This document shows, piece by piece, positions 52,490-61,782 of a stretch of 64,000 nt of DNA (position 1 is its first letter; every line of letters begins with the position of its first letter). Origin of the DNA: Rubripirellula reticaptiva (GTDB lineage Bacteria > Planctomycetota > Planctomycetia > Pirellulales > Pirellulaceae); contig NZ_SJPX01000002.1 in NCBI RefSeq assembly GCF_007860175.1, forward strand, positions 186,001-250,000, read 5' to 3'. Under the pieces are notes generated by a model. The model ran no database searches, had not been told where the DNA came from, and was given only the letters and a program-made list of their open reading frames with translations. Both the position numbers and the translations under genes were made by a program.

Positions 52490-54904
52490 GTGGAACGTCG
52501 TCTGCTTACGTTCATCGTCTCTTCGACAGCGTTTTTCTTGGTTTACATGATGTTGAGGGCGAAGTTCGTCCCTCAGCCCGTTGCGCCGCCTGCTGCTGAA
52601 ATGGTCGATCCGGCTGGCAATCTGCTGGTCGACGGTGCGGAAAACCTTGAAAAAGAGGGATCACCATCAAGTTCTGAAACCACAGACCCCGAAAAACTGG
52701 CGGGCAATGAGTCTGATTCCGAAAACTCTGATCCCGAAAGATCCGAACAAGCCGAGTGGATCACGTTGGGATCGATGGCCGCTGATTCAGGCTACTACAT
52801 GCTTGTCACAGTCAACACGCGGGGAGGCGGGATTGAGCGAATCGAGCTGACCGAGCGAAATGAGGACGGCAATTTGAAATATCGCCGTGTCGATATTCGC
52901 CATGGCTATTTGGGATATCTGGCCGCCGAAGCTGCCATGGAAATCGACGGAGCCATTGTTAATGTGGTTGGCCCAGGCACGCCCGCAGCAGAGTGTGGCT
53001 TACAAGTCGGCGATATCATCACATCGGTAGCCGGAACGCCCGTTGCCACACGCGGGGCCATCGACGATGCCGTGCTTGGAACACGCCCCGGAGACGATGT
53101 TGACATTGAAATTGTCCGTGGCGGAACCTCGCAAACTCTGTCCGCATCACTGACCGAGCAACCGCTCGACGTGGTCCGCTTGGCCAAAGATGGTGGTGTT
53201 GATCAAGTTGCCGGAAATCTGTCGCGTCAATCGTGCCTGATGCTGCTGAGCCAAGTGAATCGCAAGAGCATCGAACTGGGCGACAACCGAATCCCCGGAT
53301 TCGAAAGCCCAGCCGATTTGGTCTGGAGCAGGCGCGAATCCGAAGACATCGCTGCCGGCGACAGCCAAGCTCTGACTTTGGAAGTCGAACTGTCGGCATC
53401 AGAGATGAAATCGGTTGGCGGCAAACCGGTCCGACTCAAACGCACCTACGTTGTCTCGCCCGCCGACTACTCGATCGACATGACGTTGCAGGTCGACAAC
53501 TTGGCCGACGAACCTCAAGACCTCGCCTATCGGTTGGAAGGCCCCAATGGTGTTACGCTCGAAGGTTGGTGGTACAGCAATAAGATCAGCCCCAATTTCT
53601 CGGGTGCCGCAGCCCGCGACGTGGTCTACAACACCGTTGCCGAAAGCCACGAACTGCTAAGCGGCTACAACCTGTTGAAGACCGCCAAAAAGACGCCCAA
53701 CAATCCGTACGAATCGATCTTCGCACCCGACTTGGACGACGACGCCAAGAACCTTCGCTACATCGGTGTTGATGCCCAGTACTTTGCCGTGGCGTATGTT
53801 CCGCCGGCCGAAGGCACCTCGTTCACGACATTCCGCCGCTGTGTCGCCGGCGTCGTGGCAGATCCGCTTGAAATCCCCAAGAACCAAGAGCGGGCCGTCA
53901 ATTGCTCGTTCATCCTGGACAGCGTTATCGCGACGGTGCCGGCCGGTGGATCACTGCGCCAAGAGTTGCAACTGTTTGCCGGCCCCAAGGACCCTGAGGT
54001 TCTCGAGCCCTACCAACTGGGCCAATTCATCTATTACGGATGGTTCGAACGTTTTGCAAAACTGCTCGGCAGCCTGCTACACGTGCTATCGGGTGTTGGC
54101 AACTACGCTCTCGCAATCATTCTGTTGACGGTGATTGTCCGTGGTGCGATGTTCCCACTTAGCCGCAAGGCCGCAGTGAACGCGCAAAAGATGCAAGAAC
54201 TTGCCCCCGAACTGAAGAAAATCGGCGAGCAGTACAAGGACGACATGGAGGGCCGTATGAAGGCCCAACGCGAGTTGCAAAAACGCGTCGGCTTCAACCC
54301 GATGGCCGGCTGCTTGCCAATGTTCTTGCAATTGCCAATCTTCATCGGGCTCTACCGCGCACTGTCAGTCGATATCGAACTTCGCCAACAGCCCGTCGTA
54401 AGCGGATCCGACTGGGCATCGAACCTGGCTGGCCCCGACATGCTGAGTTATTGGGGCGACTGGATGATGGAGTACTTTGCTGGTCGTGGTACCGGATGGT
54501 TGGGGCCGTACTTCAATATTCTGCCGGTCCTGGTTGTCGGCCTGTTCTTGGCTCAACAAAAACTGTTCATGCCGCCGGCCACCGATGAACAGACCGCCAT
54601 GACTCAAAAAATGATGAACGTCATGACGCTGATGATGGGGCTGTTCTTTTTCCGCGTCCCAGCCGGTTTGTGCATCTACTTCATCACCAGCAGCTTGTGG
54701 GGAATCGGCGAGCGGATTTTTGTCAAGAAAACGCTGCCCAAGAAGTCGCATTTTGACCCGTCGATGCTAGAAGGCACCGCCGTACCAACAACCGGCAAGG
54801 CGTCCGCAAAGCAAGAAACGCTCGTCGACAAAATCAAGAACAAGGTCAACAAACCCGAACCGACCTTTGATCGCCCCAACAAACGCAAACGACCGAAGAA
54901 ATAG
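52490..54904 (+). CDS. yidC: Membrane protein insertase YidC with an inserted PDZ domain
   Basis: YidC (804 aa) inserts membrane proteins with or without the Sec translocon. It starts at GTG 52490 with the N-terminal helix [20 protein letters not shown], followed by an acidic linker and the large periplasmic domain. The C-terminal insertase core shows [20 protein letters not shown], the cytosolic loop ([20 protein letters not shown]), [12 protein letters not shown] and the last helix pair, then a basic tail ([20 protein letters not shown]) suited to ribosome binding. Within the periplasmic domain, residues about 150-225 read as a PDZ domain ([36 protein letters not shown]). E. coli YidC has no such domain and is 548 aa. 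The insertion may bind substrate or protease. Confidence 0.92.
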   Translation: MERRLLTFIVSSTAFFLVYMMLRAKFVPQPVAPPAAEMVDPAGNLLVDGAENLEKEGSPSSSETTDPEKLAGNESDSENSDPERSEQAEWITLGSMAADSGYYMLVTVNTRGGGIERIELTERNEDGNLKYRRVDIRHGYLGYLAAEAAMEIDGAIVNVVGPGTPAAECGLQVGDIITSVAGTPVATRGAIDDAVLGTRPGDDVDIEIVRGGTSQTLSASLTEQPLDVVRLAKDGGVDQVAGNLSRQSCLMLLSQVNRKSIELGDNRIPGFESPADLVWSRRESEDIAAGDSQALTLEVELSASEMKSVGGKPVRLKRTYVVSPADYSIDMTLQVDNLADEPQDLAYRLEGPNGVTLEGWWYSNKISPNFSGAAARDVVYNTVAESHELLSGYNLLKTAKKTPNNPYESIFAPDLDDDAKNLRYIGVDAQYFAVAYVPPAEGTSFTTFRRCVAGVVADPLEIPKNQERAVNCSFILDSVIATVPAGGSLRQELQLFAGPKDPEVLEPYQLGQFIYYGWFERFAKLLGSLLHVLSGVGNYALAIILLTVIVRGAMFPLSRKAAVNAQKMQELAPELKKIGEQYKDDMEGRMKAQRELQKRVGFNPMAGCLPMFLQLPIFIGLYRALSVDIELRQQPVVSGSDWASNLAGPDMLSYWGDWMMEYFAGRGTGWLGPYFNILPVLVVGLFLAQQKLFMPPATDEQTAMTQKMMNVMTLMMGLFFFRVPAGLCIYFITSSLWGIGERIFVKKTLPKKSHFDPSMLEGTAVPTTGKASAKQETLVDKIKNKVNKPEPTFDRPNKRKRPKK

Positions 54905-55015
54905 GATTTAGGTTTTAGGGATTAGGTTTTAGCGGACAGGGCAGAGCGATCCGCGACGGTCTTCCTACACTCTTTTTCCCTAATACCTAGTACCTGTATC
55001 CTGTAACCTATAAGC
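54903..55015. repeat. TAGG-type degenerate repeats between convergent yidC and bcp
   Basis: The gap contains several copies of TTTAGG / TTAGG on the plus strand near 54905-54933 and of CCTAA / CCTAG / ACCTGT motifs near 54978-55010. The two arms are imperfectly inverted relative to each other. This may form a large stem acting as a bidirectional terminator for the convergent genes. Confidence 0.5.
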
Positions 55016-55482
55016 TACTTCGCCAACTCATCGATCACCTGTTGATCGTGCCCATCAACTTTGACGCGTTTCCAAACCTTGGCAACTTTTCCGTCGGCGT
55101 CGATCAAGAAAGTCGATCGCTGAATGCCCATCGATTTCTTGCCATACATGTTTTTTTCGCGATAGGCACCATATTTTTCGCTGACGGTATGGTTCGCGTC
55201 CACTAACAGAGGGAATGGCAAAGAATATTTTTCGCGAAATTTTGCATGACTCGCCGCCGTATCGGCACTGACCCCAAGCAAGTGAACCCCAAGCTTGGAC
55301 AGCTCGTCAAAACGGTCACGGAACGCACAGGCTTCCTTCGTACAACCCGGCGTATCGTCGCGAGGATAGAAGTAGACAACGACCGGTTTTCCTTTCAAAT
55401 CGCTTAGTTTTACCTTAGTTCCCGTGTCGTCGGCCAAGGTGAACGCAGGTGCTTTGTCGCCCGGTTCGATCCAATCTGCCAT
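55015..55482 (-). CDS. bcp: Thiol peroxidase of the BCP (PrxQ) family
   Basis: The 155-aa peroxiredoxin reduces hydrogen peroxide and organic hydroperoxides using thioredoxin. The peroxidatic Cys is in [20 protein letters not shown]. The Cys five residues later (CTKEAC) is the usual resolving Cys of this family. [25 protein letters not shown] and [16 protein letters not shown] are conserved. Length is normal. ATG 55482 is preferred to a TTG one codon upstream. Alone on its strand, it is convergent with yidC and divergent from rsfS. Confidence 0.95.
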   Translation of the reverse strand: MADWIEPGDKAPAFTLADDTGTKVKLSDLKGKPVVVYFYPRDDTPGCTKEACAFRDRFDELSKLGVHLLGVSADTAASHAKFREKYSLPFPLLVDANHTVSEKYGAYREKNMYGKKSMGIQRSTFLIDADGKVAKVWKRVKVDGHDQQVIDELAK

Positions 55483-55627
55483 CAATTATTTTCCCAGTTT
55501 TGAGTAGTGAAATGGGTCGGACCATCATTGCCAAAAGGATAGCGAACCGTCTACTCACGCGTTTGCTCGAAAACTTCCGTCCACATAGGTGCGTGACAGC
55601 ACCGGTAAATCTACTAGACTCTCGACT

Positions 55628-56140
55628 ATGAGCGAAAATATCACCCCCTCGACGCCTGATCCAGCCGATTCATCGGCTCCATCTGCCGCCGCCCCTGCTG
55701 CCAAACGCAAAAAACCAGTTTACGAAGACCCGATGGTCAATCCTTCGCGTGCGATTCGCCCGCTAGGGACGGACGAGGGCCGCAAATTGGCGACCGAAGC
55801 TGCTCGCGTTGCGCTTGAAAACAATGGCTCGGACGTGATGGTCATCGACGTCTGTGCCCAATCAGCCGAGTTCGACTTCTTTGTACTGGCTACCGGTACC
55901 AGCCGCCGGCAACTGCACGCGATCAGCGAACAGATTGACGATGCGCTCGAAAAAGGACTAGGCGACCAACGTTTAGGGATTGAAGGCTACGAGGACAGCC
56001 GCTGGATCGTGCTGGACTATGGCAGCGTAGTGATTCACCTGTTTGACGAAGAAACTCGCGATTACTATGACCTCGAATCGCTTTGGGCCGACGGAACTCC
56101 GATCGCTTTATCCGACCTTGGCCTGACCGAAACCAAGTAA
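55628..56140 (+). CDS. rsfS: Ribosomal silencing factor RsfS
   Basis: RsfS (170 aa) binds ribosomal protein L14 and blocks 30S-50S joining under nutrient limitation. The core domain (residues about 55-165) shows VMVIDVCAQSAEFDFFVLAT, GTSRRQLHAISEQIDDAL, EGYEDSRWIVLDYGSVVIHL and DYYDLESLW. A Pro/Ala/Lys-rich N-terminal extension of about 40 residues is additional to the usual ~105-aa protein. ATG 55628 is the start. It is followed by a non-coding region and then argS; rsfS is often near nadD, but not here. Confidence 0.93.
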   Translation: MSENITPSTPDPADSSAPSAAAPAAKRKKPVYEDPMVNPSRAIRPLGTDEGRKLATEAARVALENNGSDVMVIDVCAQSAEFDFFVLATGTSRRQLHAISEQIDDALEKGLGDQRLGIEGYEDSRWIVLDYGSVVIHLFDEETRDYYDLESLWADGTPIALSDLGLTETK

Positions 56141-56384
56141 GTTCGCATTCGTCAAACCGCCGCTCGGTGGTCACCGAATCTGCGATCGGTCTCGGTCGCC
56201 TTTGATCACCTGACGCGCGCTAGTACCACAGATCCGTGTGGCCAATCAGCCAGCTCGGGCAGGCTAGGCTTTCCTTTTCAGCGACTCGGTTTGGGAAAAT
56301 AGGCTCATCAAACTCGGTCGCTCGCGGTTTTCGATAGTCTTTCGAATCGCTAAAACCTTCCTAAAGAACGAGCAGAAAACAAGT
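56141..56384. other. Non-coding region after rsfS
   Basis: No gene is supported on either strand here; a minus-strand frame at 56264-56614 extends into argS and the palindrome and is not protein-like. The following palindrome and about 60 further bases complete the 367-bp gap before argS. Confidence 0.5.
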
Positions 56385-56443
56385 GTCTGACCCCTTTTGT
56401 GCGAAGCACCCAAAGGGCCAGTTCCCGGCAAAAGGGGTCGGAC
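56385..56443. repeat. REP-like palindrome upstream of argS
   Basis: GTCTGACCCCTTTTG (56385-56399) and CAAAAGGGGTCGGAC (56429-56443) match as an inverted repeat at 14 of 15 positions around a 29-nt GC-rich spacer. It lies 64 bp before the argS start. The TCTGACCCCTTTT core is like sequences I associate with dispersed REP elements linked to RAYT transposases, but no transposase is nearby and copy number cannot be assessed here. Confidence 0.6.
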
Positions 56444-56507
56444 TCTTTTTTCTCGCCCGATCCTAAAACCAGTTTGGTTGAGTCCACAAAAAGCCGCAGG
56501 TCGCATT

Positions 56508-58487
56508 ATGCACATCCCGCAATTGTTGCAAGAACGTTTCGTCGCCGCGATCAAAGATCTGACCGACGATCCGGAAACCTTTGCCTCCATGATCCGCGCC
56601 ACCACGGACCCCAAACATGGTGACTATCAATGCAACGCTGCGATGCCGCTTTGCAAAAAAGTCGGGCAAGATTCGCGCACACTCGCCCAGACCTTGGTCG
56701 AACGACTCGACGTCTTAGACTTTTGCGAAGCTCCCGAAGTCGCCGGCCCCGGTTTCATCAACCTTAAGCTTCGTGACACGTTTCTGTGCGAGCAATTGCA
56801 AAAGATGCTTGGCGACGAGCGATGCGGAGTCACCAAAGTCGCGTCGGGTGACAACATTGTGATCGACTTCTCGTCCCCGAATGTCGCCAAACCCATGCAC
56901 GTTGGCCACATCCGCAGCACCGTGATCGGCGATGCACTGGCGCGAACATTAAAGTTTTTGGGTTACAACACGATCACCGATAACCACCTCGGTGACTGGG
57001 GCACCCAATTCGGGATCATCATCTACGGGTACAAGCACTTTGGTGATCCGGCCACCGTTGAATCGAACCCAGTGCCTGAGCTGTCGAAGCTGTATCGCCA
57101 TGTCAATCAGTTGATTGAGTATCGCAAAGCACTCGCTGCTGTTCCGAAAACCAAAGCCGCGATCACTGAAACCGAAGCCGAACTCGTTGCCGCAAAATCA
57201 GCATTGACATCAGCGGACGCCAAAGCACAAAAAAGTGCAAAGAAATTAGTAGGTGCCGTCGAGCGGCGACTCGCCGGGCTAAACGACGATCTGGATTCAC
57301 TCGACGAAAAAATTACCGGCGTGACGTCCGACCCAGCGTTGTTGGCTGACGCTGAAAAGCACCCCAAGGTCGACGTTGCCGTATTGGAAGAGACCGCCAA
57401 GCTTCATCAAGGCGACAAAGAAAACTTAGCGTTGTGGGAAAAGTTTCTGCCACATTGCAAGGACGAAATCAACCGCATCTACGATCGACTGGACGTTCAA
57501 TTCGACCATACGCTTGGTGAAAGCTACTATCACCCGATGTTGGGGCCAGTTGTCCAGCAACTCGAAGCCAAGGGACTCGCCTCGAAAAGCGACGGCGCGG
57601 TTTGTGTGTTCCTCGACGGTTTTGATGCACCGATGATCGTGCAAAAACAGGACGGTGCTTATCTGTATGCCACCACCGACTTGGCAACCTTGCAGTACCG
57701 GTTGGATACGTTCCATCCTTCCGAAATCGTTTATGTCGTTGATACTCGCCAAAGTGAACACTTTGTAAAGCTGTTCGCCGTCGCGGATCGACTGGGCATG
57801 TCGGATATCAAGCTGGTCCACGTCAACTTTGGAACGGTGTTGGGCGAAGATGGAAAACCCATGAAGACTCGCAGCGGTTCACTAACAGGTCTTGAAAGCT
57901 TGCTCGATGGGGCCGTGGACCGCGCCCGGCAAGTCGTTTGCAATCCTGATCGGCTAGAAAACTTTGATCCCCCCATGGATGAAGCCGAACAAGAATCAAT
58001 TGCTGAAATCGTCGGCATTGGCGCGATCAAATTTGCCGATCTCGGGCACCATCGCACCAGTGACTATCGATTCAATTTGAACAAGATGGTTGCGTTGGAA
58101 GGAAACACTTCGACCTATGTCCAATACTCATACGCTCGCACTCAAAAAATTCTCGAACGAGCCGAAAAAGCCGAATCCGACGTCCTAGAACTGGTCAAAC
58201 AGCACGGGGTTGAATTCACTCATCCCGCCGAACGAAGCCTGGCTTTGATGCTGTTGAAGTTCGAAGAAGCCATCGTTGCCGTCCATAAAGACTATGCACC
58301 GAACATGTTGGTCGAATACTTGCTTGAAACGTCAAAGGTGTATTCAAAGTTCAACGAACAGTGCCATGTACTGCGTGCTGAATCCGAAACCATCCAAGCG
58401 ACACGACTGATGCTTGTCACGCTATGCGGCCGAGTGCTGAATAAAGGACTGAACCTTTTAGGTGTCAATGTTGTGCCACGGATGTAA
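56508..58487 (+). CDS. argS: Arginyl-tRNA synthetase with a coiled-coil insertion
   Basis: ArgRS (659 aa) charges tRNA-Arg. The class I HIGH motif is SSPNVAKPMHVGHIRSTVIG. The KMSKS counterpart is the ArgRS-typical GEDGKPMKTRSGS. The Add-1 domain at the N-terminus and the C-terminal DALR domain (MLLKFEEAIVAVHKDYAPNM, CGRVLNKGLNLLGV) are present. Residues about 205-298 contain extra sequence rich in Ala, Lys and Glu (for example AAITETEAELVAAKSALTSA), predicted as a helical hairpin or coiled coil, which standard ArgRS lacks. ATG 56508 is the start; the frame is open further upstream. Confidence 0.95.
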   Translation: MHIPQLLQERFVAAIKDLTDDPETFASMIRATTDPKHGDYQCNAAMPLCKKVGQDSRTLAQTLVERLDVLDFCEAPEVAGPGFINLKLRDTFLCEQLQKMLGDERCGVTKVASGDNIVIDFSSPNVAKPMHVGHIRSTVIGDALARTLKFLGYNTITDNHLGDWGTQFGIIIYGYKHFGDPATVESNPVPELSKLYRHVNQLIEYRKALAAVPKTKAAITETEAELVAAKSALTSADAKAQKSAKKLVGAVERRLAGLNDDLDSLDEKITGVTSDPALLADAEKHPKVDVAVLEETAKLHQGDKENLALWEKFLPHCKDEINRIYDRLDVQFDHTLGESYYHPMLGPVVQQLEAKGLASKSDGAVCVFLDGFDAPMIVQKQDGAYLYATTDLATLQYRLDTFHPSEIVYVVDTRQSEHFVKLFAVADRLGMSDIKLVHVNFGTVLGEDGKPMKTRSGSLTGLESLLDGAVDRARQVVCNPDRLENFDPPMDEAEQESIAEIVGIGAIKFADLGHHRTSDYRFNLNKMVALEGNTSTYVQYSYARTQKILERAEKAESDVLELVKQHGVEFTHPAERSLALMLLKFEEAIVAVHKDYAPNMLVEYLLETSKVYSKFNEQCHVLRAESETIQATRLMLVTLCGRVLNKGLNLLGVNVVPRM

Positions 58488-58739
58488 ATCAATCGGACAG
58501 ATACTTACCAAGCCATCTAACGCATTGACAATTTGCGCAAAGCACGTAACTTAAACAATCACCTCAACTGTGATTAGTAAGTTTCAGTTTGGTTCATCGT
58601 TTCAGCACCCCCTAATAACTGCTGATCTGCAAGTCAGTTGATGCTTTTGGTAGCTTCGATTTTGTGACTTCGAGTCGATGACAAAGGTTTGATTCAATTC
58701 ATCGGAGACCGAGTTGTCGGTCGGAAAGGTAGGAACACC

Positions 58740-59114
58740 ATGGCAAAGAAAAAGACTGGCGGCCCCAACAAGTCACAAGCGATCCGCGACTACAGCAAGA
58801 GCAACCCTGAGCTGAAGCCCAAGCAAATCGCTGAAGATCTGGGCAAGAAAGGCGTCGCCGTGAGCGCTGGATTCGTTAGCACGATTCTTTCGACGTCAAA
58901 GCGCAAGAAGAAAGCGGGCCGTCCCGGTCGCCCTAAAGGTTCGGTCAAGTCGGTGCGAGCAGTTGGACGTCCAACCAAGTCCGCCGCAAAGGGAAAGACC
59001 AGCGGCGATGTATCTGTCGATTCGCTACTAAAGGTCAAGCAATTGGTCGCTGAACTTGGCGGCATTGCCGAAGCCAAATCGGCCCTGTCAACACTCGAAC
59101 AGTTGATGGACTAG
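58740..59114 (+). CDS. Small basic AT-hook/histone-H1-like DNA-binding protein
   Basis: The 124-aa, strongly basic protein begins with a Lys-rich tail and a short helical domain (residues about 12-55, QAIRDYSKSNPELKPKQIAE) that resembles a winged-helix or HTH segment. It is followed by AT-hook-like repeats (RPGRPKGSVKS, VGRPTKSAAKGK) and a C-terminal helix (VDSLLKVKQLVAELGGIAEA). This layout suggests a nucleoid-associated or regulatory DNA-binding protein. No named family is assigned. ATG 58740 is used; the open frame continues upstream. It has its own terminator, so it is monocistronic. Confidence 0.8.
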   Translation: MAKKKTGGPNKSQAIRDYSKSNPELKPKQIAEDLGKKGVAVSAGFVSTILSTSKRKKKAGRPGRPKGSVKSVRAVGRPTKSAAKGKTSGDVSVDSLLKVKQLVAELGGIAEAKSALSTLEQLMD

Positions 59115-59194
59115 TTGGCGAAAGCAGCATCCACGAACGAGATGCCGACCACTTGTTAACAATGGTCATGCAGAGATCTTGCAGATCAAGCGAA

Positions 59195-59226
59195 GGGGAT
59201 ACCAGAAAACTGGCATCCCTTTTTTT
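59195..59226 (+). terminator. Rho-independent terminator of the basic protein gene
   Basis: GGGGATACCAG (59195-59205) pairs with CTGGCATCCC (59210-59219) with one mismatch around an AAAA loop, followed by seven T residues to 59226. It lies about 80 bp after the stop codon. Confidence 0.85.
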
Positions 59227-59604
59227 GTGCAATCAACGACCTGCACAAACTGCACTGCCAAAAAACGTCCCACGTTTGTCCGGCATGATCTTTCGCTTGC
59301 GAGGTGAGGATTTAAACGACTTGTCGCGTGTTCGTCATCTAACAAAAGGACACCCGCACCGAGACAAAACGGAACTTGCGCGGTCGTCAGAACCGTTACC
59401 AGTGGTACGGAATGCCGCCGGTGTTGCCGCCTCCCCTGCTGCGAACGCTAAGACCGCCGCTTTTGCCACCGAATCCTCCCGATTCTGTGTAAACTGTTGG
59501 TTGGTAGGTGCGGCCCTTCGGATCGCCCATCCCACCGCATGCGGCGTCCCGATCCGCTGGCTGGGTCCAGAATCTAACTTACTTTACAGCGTCTTTGGTT
59601 CGTG
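59227..59604. other. Non-coding region upstream of the Ser/Thr kinase gene
   Basis: About 380 bp with open frames on both strands, none with protein-like composition or a start preceded by a recognisable ribosome binding site. It presumably contains the kinase promoter. No repeat or hairpin stands out. Confidence 0.45.
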
Positions 59605-61104
59605 ATGAGTGATATCAGCCCCCAACTCTTTGCTCAACGTATCAGTGACCTCGGACTTGCCGATCACCGATCGGTGGAACAAGCGATCAACGAACTGGGC
59701 GTCGGCGAGCACACCCTTGAAGACATGATCAAGGTCGCTCAGCGCAACGGTTTGGTCACCACGCTGCAAACCGAAAAAATTCTCAAAGGCGATCGTGGCG
59801 GATACTTCTATGGCGAATACAAAGTCCTGTACCTGATCGGTGCCGGTACGTTCGCGCGCGTCTACCGCGCCCAAAAAGGCGACGAAGTGTTCGCCGTGAA
59901 GGTGTTGCGCAAACGTTTTCGCGATGAAATGAAAGAACTGGAACAGTTCCTTCGCGAAGGCCGGATGGGACTGAAATTGCGGCATCCGCACATCGTCAAT
60001 ATTTTGGACGTCATTCCCGATACGCGAAATCCGTTCTTGGTGATGGAATTCGTCGAAGGACAAACACTGCGAGACCTGGTGCGCATCCGAGGCAAACTGC
60101 CAGCGGATTTGGCGCTGCGGTTGATGTACGAAATCGCTTCGGGATTGGCCTACGCCGCCTCGTTGGGTATCGCCCACCGTGACTTGAAGTTGTCAAACGT
60201 GCTGATTTCATCGGACGGCAAAGCCAAGCTGGTGGACTTTGGCTTAGCTGCTTTGACGGACCGAAACAATCCGGAAAAGATGGCCGATTGCCCCAACGCT
60301 CGGGCGATCGACTATGCGGCTTTGGAACGGGGCACCGGTGTTCGCAAAGACGACCCGCGCAGTGACGTCTACTTTGCCGGCAACATGCTTTATCACATGT
60401 TGGCGGGTGTACCGGCGCTGACTGAAACGCGTGACCGCTTGCAACGATTGAACGTGTCGCGATTTCAATCGATTGTTCCCCTGCACGAACTCGTTCCTGA
60501 TGTCCCCGGCGTCGCCAACCAAGTCGTCCAGCGGGCTCTTGAATTCAACCCCGACAAACGAATCCAGTCAGCCGCTGCGTTGCAGGCCGAAGTCAAAAAG
60601 GCCATGCAAATTCTCGAAAGCGGTGGCTCGCGGCGGACGTCGGATGACCCATCCGCACCCAGCGATGTGACCGATGAAGAGCCCCCGACGAACGAGGGCG
60701 AGGGCTACATCGTGATGTTGGTCGAATCCAAAGCGGCCCTGCAAAACGCAGTGCGAGAAAGACTAAAATCGCGAGGCTATCGAGTGCTGGTGATTTCGAA
60801 TCCCAACCGCGCACTCGATCGATTCCATCCTGACGATGACGCACCCGCCGACTGTGTCGTGTTCGGAGCCTCTGAGCTTGGCAGCTTGGCGGTCGAAGCG
60901 TTCAACAAGTTCGGTTCCGACGAGCACACGGCATCGATTCCGTCGATTCTGCTAGTCGACCGGCGGCAAACCAGCCTGATCGCATCGGCCCGCCGAGGCG
61001 GGAACCGCAAACTGTTGCCGCTGCCCTTGAAAGTCCGCGAATTGCGAACCACTCTGATCCAACTGCTCGCCGGCGTCGAACGACGCCCCTTGGGAACGTA
61101 CTAG
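59605..61104 (+). CDS. Ser/Thr protein kinase with C-terminal pseudo-receiver
   Basis: The 499-aa protein starts with a domain of about 65 residues (FAQRISDLGLADHRSVEQAI, GLVTTLQTEKILKGD) typical of planctomycete kinases. It continues with a Hanks-type kinase (about 68-325): IGAGTFARVYRAQ, VKVLRKR (ATP lysine), the catalytic loop HRDLKLSNVL, and LVDFGLAA. All catalytic residues are intact. After a short linker, residues about 365-490 read as a receiver-like fold (GYIVMLVESKAALQNAVRER, LLVDRR, LPLPLKVRELRTTLIQLL), but the phosphoacceptor region VVFGASELG lacks the Asp. There is no membrane helix, so it is cytosolic. ATG 59605 is preferred to GTG 59602. Confidence 0.9.
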   Translation: MSDISPQLFAQRISDLGLADHRSVEQAINELGVGEHTLEDMIKVAQRNGLVTTLQTEKILKGDRGGYFYGEYKVLYLIGAGTFARVYRAQKGDEVFAVKVLRKRFRDEMKELEQFLREGRMGLKLRHPHIVNILDVIPDTRNPFLVMEFVEGQTLRDLVRIRGKLPADLALRLMYEIASGLAYAASLGIAHRDLKLSNVLISSDGKAKLVDFGLAALTDRNNPEKMADCPNARAIDYAALERGTGVRKDDPRSDVYFAGNMLYHMLAGVPALTETRDRLQRLNVSRFQSIVPLHELVPDVPGVANQVVQRALEFNPDKRIQSAAALQAEVKKAMQILESGGSRRTSDDPSAPSDVTDEEPPTNEGEGYIVMLVESKAALQNAVRERLKSRGYRVLVISNPNRALDRFHPDDDAPADCVVFGASELGSLAVEAFNKFGSDEHTASIPSILLVDRRQTSLIASARRGGNRKLLPLPLKVRELRTTLIQLLAGVERRPLGTY

Positions 61105-61205
61105 GCGAAAAAGTTTCTGCCGATCTTGGTAAAGTCTGCGTGCGTCTAGCCCGATAAATACGTCATATCTGGTACACAGGCCAGATTCACGCGAAGTTAC
61201 CGTTC

Positions 61206-61234
61206 TTGACTGATCGCCAGTCTTTCTCTAACTT
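61206..61234 (+). promoter_or_regulatory. Candidate sigma-70-like promoter of tRNA-Cys
   Basis: TTGACT (61206-61211) and TAACTT (61229-61234) are spaced 17 bp, ending 14 bp before the mature tRNA 5-prime end. The -35 is near consensus; the -10 is a weak match. Confidence 0.35.
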
Positions 61235-61248
61235 TCGCATCATCAGCA

Positions 61249-61321
61249 GGCGACGTGGCCAAGTGGCTAAGGCGAAGGATTGCAAATCCTTTATTCGTGG
61301 GTTCGAATCCCACCGTCGCCT
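61249..61321 (+). tRNA. tRNA-Cys (anticodon GCA)
   Basis: The 73-nt tRNA folds by eye. The acceptor stem GGCGACG pairs with CGTCGCC, the anticodon stem AAGGA/TCCTT flanks TTGCAAA with anticodon GCA at 61282-61284, and the T-arm GTGGGTTCGAATCCCAC is standard. The discriminator is U, a known identity element of tRNA-Cys. CCA is not encoded. Confidence 0.97.
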
Positions 61322-61562
61322 CTTTCTTTGGGTGAAACAAGCCAGATGAGTTTTAAACTCGGCTCGGATGCCACCTAGCGGACTGCCGCTCGCTGACTGC
61401 CAGCAACGGTCGCTTTACCGCTCTCCTGATCAGCGCCCACCGCAGTTCGATCCCGGCCCGAAATGATTTTGAAACGCAAATCAGTTGGAGCGTGAACGCC
61501 GCGTTGTCGAACCACAGCCGACTAACCGGGCCCCTCTGATCGCTTAGGCTCGACTCTCCCTC
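61322..61562. other. Non-coding region between tRNA-Cys and the inverted-repeat element
   Basis: No gene or clear structure is visible in these 241 bp; minus-strand frames here run on into the repeat element and are not protein-like. Confidence 0.5.
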
Positions 61563-61782
61563 GGGCATTGGTATCTACCCAAGTTTTCTTCACCCTCGTT
61601 GGGGAGGGCCGGAGCCGAGGTATTAGCTTTCGGGGAGAGGAAAGTTTCGGGGCGGGGATTCGCGACGGACCAATACAGCCCCTCTCGCCAGACGCCCCTC
61701 CCCGCGTCGTCGCAAGCTCCTCCGCGACCCTCCCAAGGGAGGGTAATTTGAATTCGTCAAACTTGGGTAGATACCAATGCCC
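61563..61782. mobile_element. MITE-like element with perfect 24-bp inverted ends
   Basis: Positions 61563-61586 and 61759-61782 are perfect reverse complements over 24 bp (they begin GGGCATTGGTATCTACCC on the outer left). The arms continue with further imperfect complementarity (ACCCTC...GGGAGGG in both). The interior of about 172 bp is GC-rich and encodes nothing credible. The size and ends fit a miniature inverted-repeat element or a very large stem-loop. No flanking target-site duplication was seen, and copy number cannot be assessed from one window. Confidence 0.7.

Noticed and set aside
59153-59605. A 150-codon plus-strand frame before the kinase gene
   Set aside because: It overlaps a clear terminator, has random-like composition and no homologous-looking motif.
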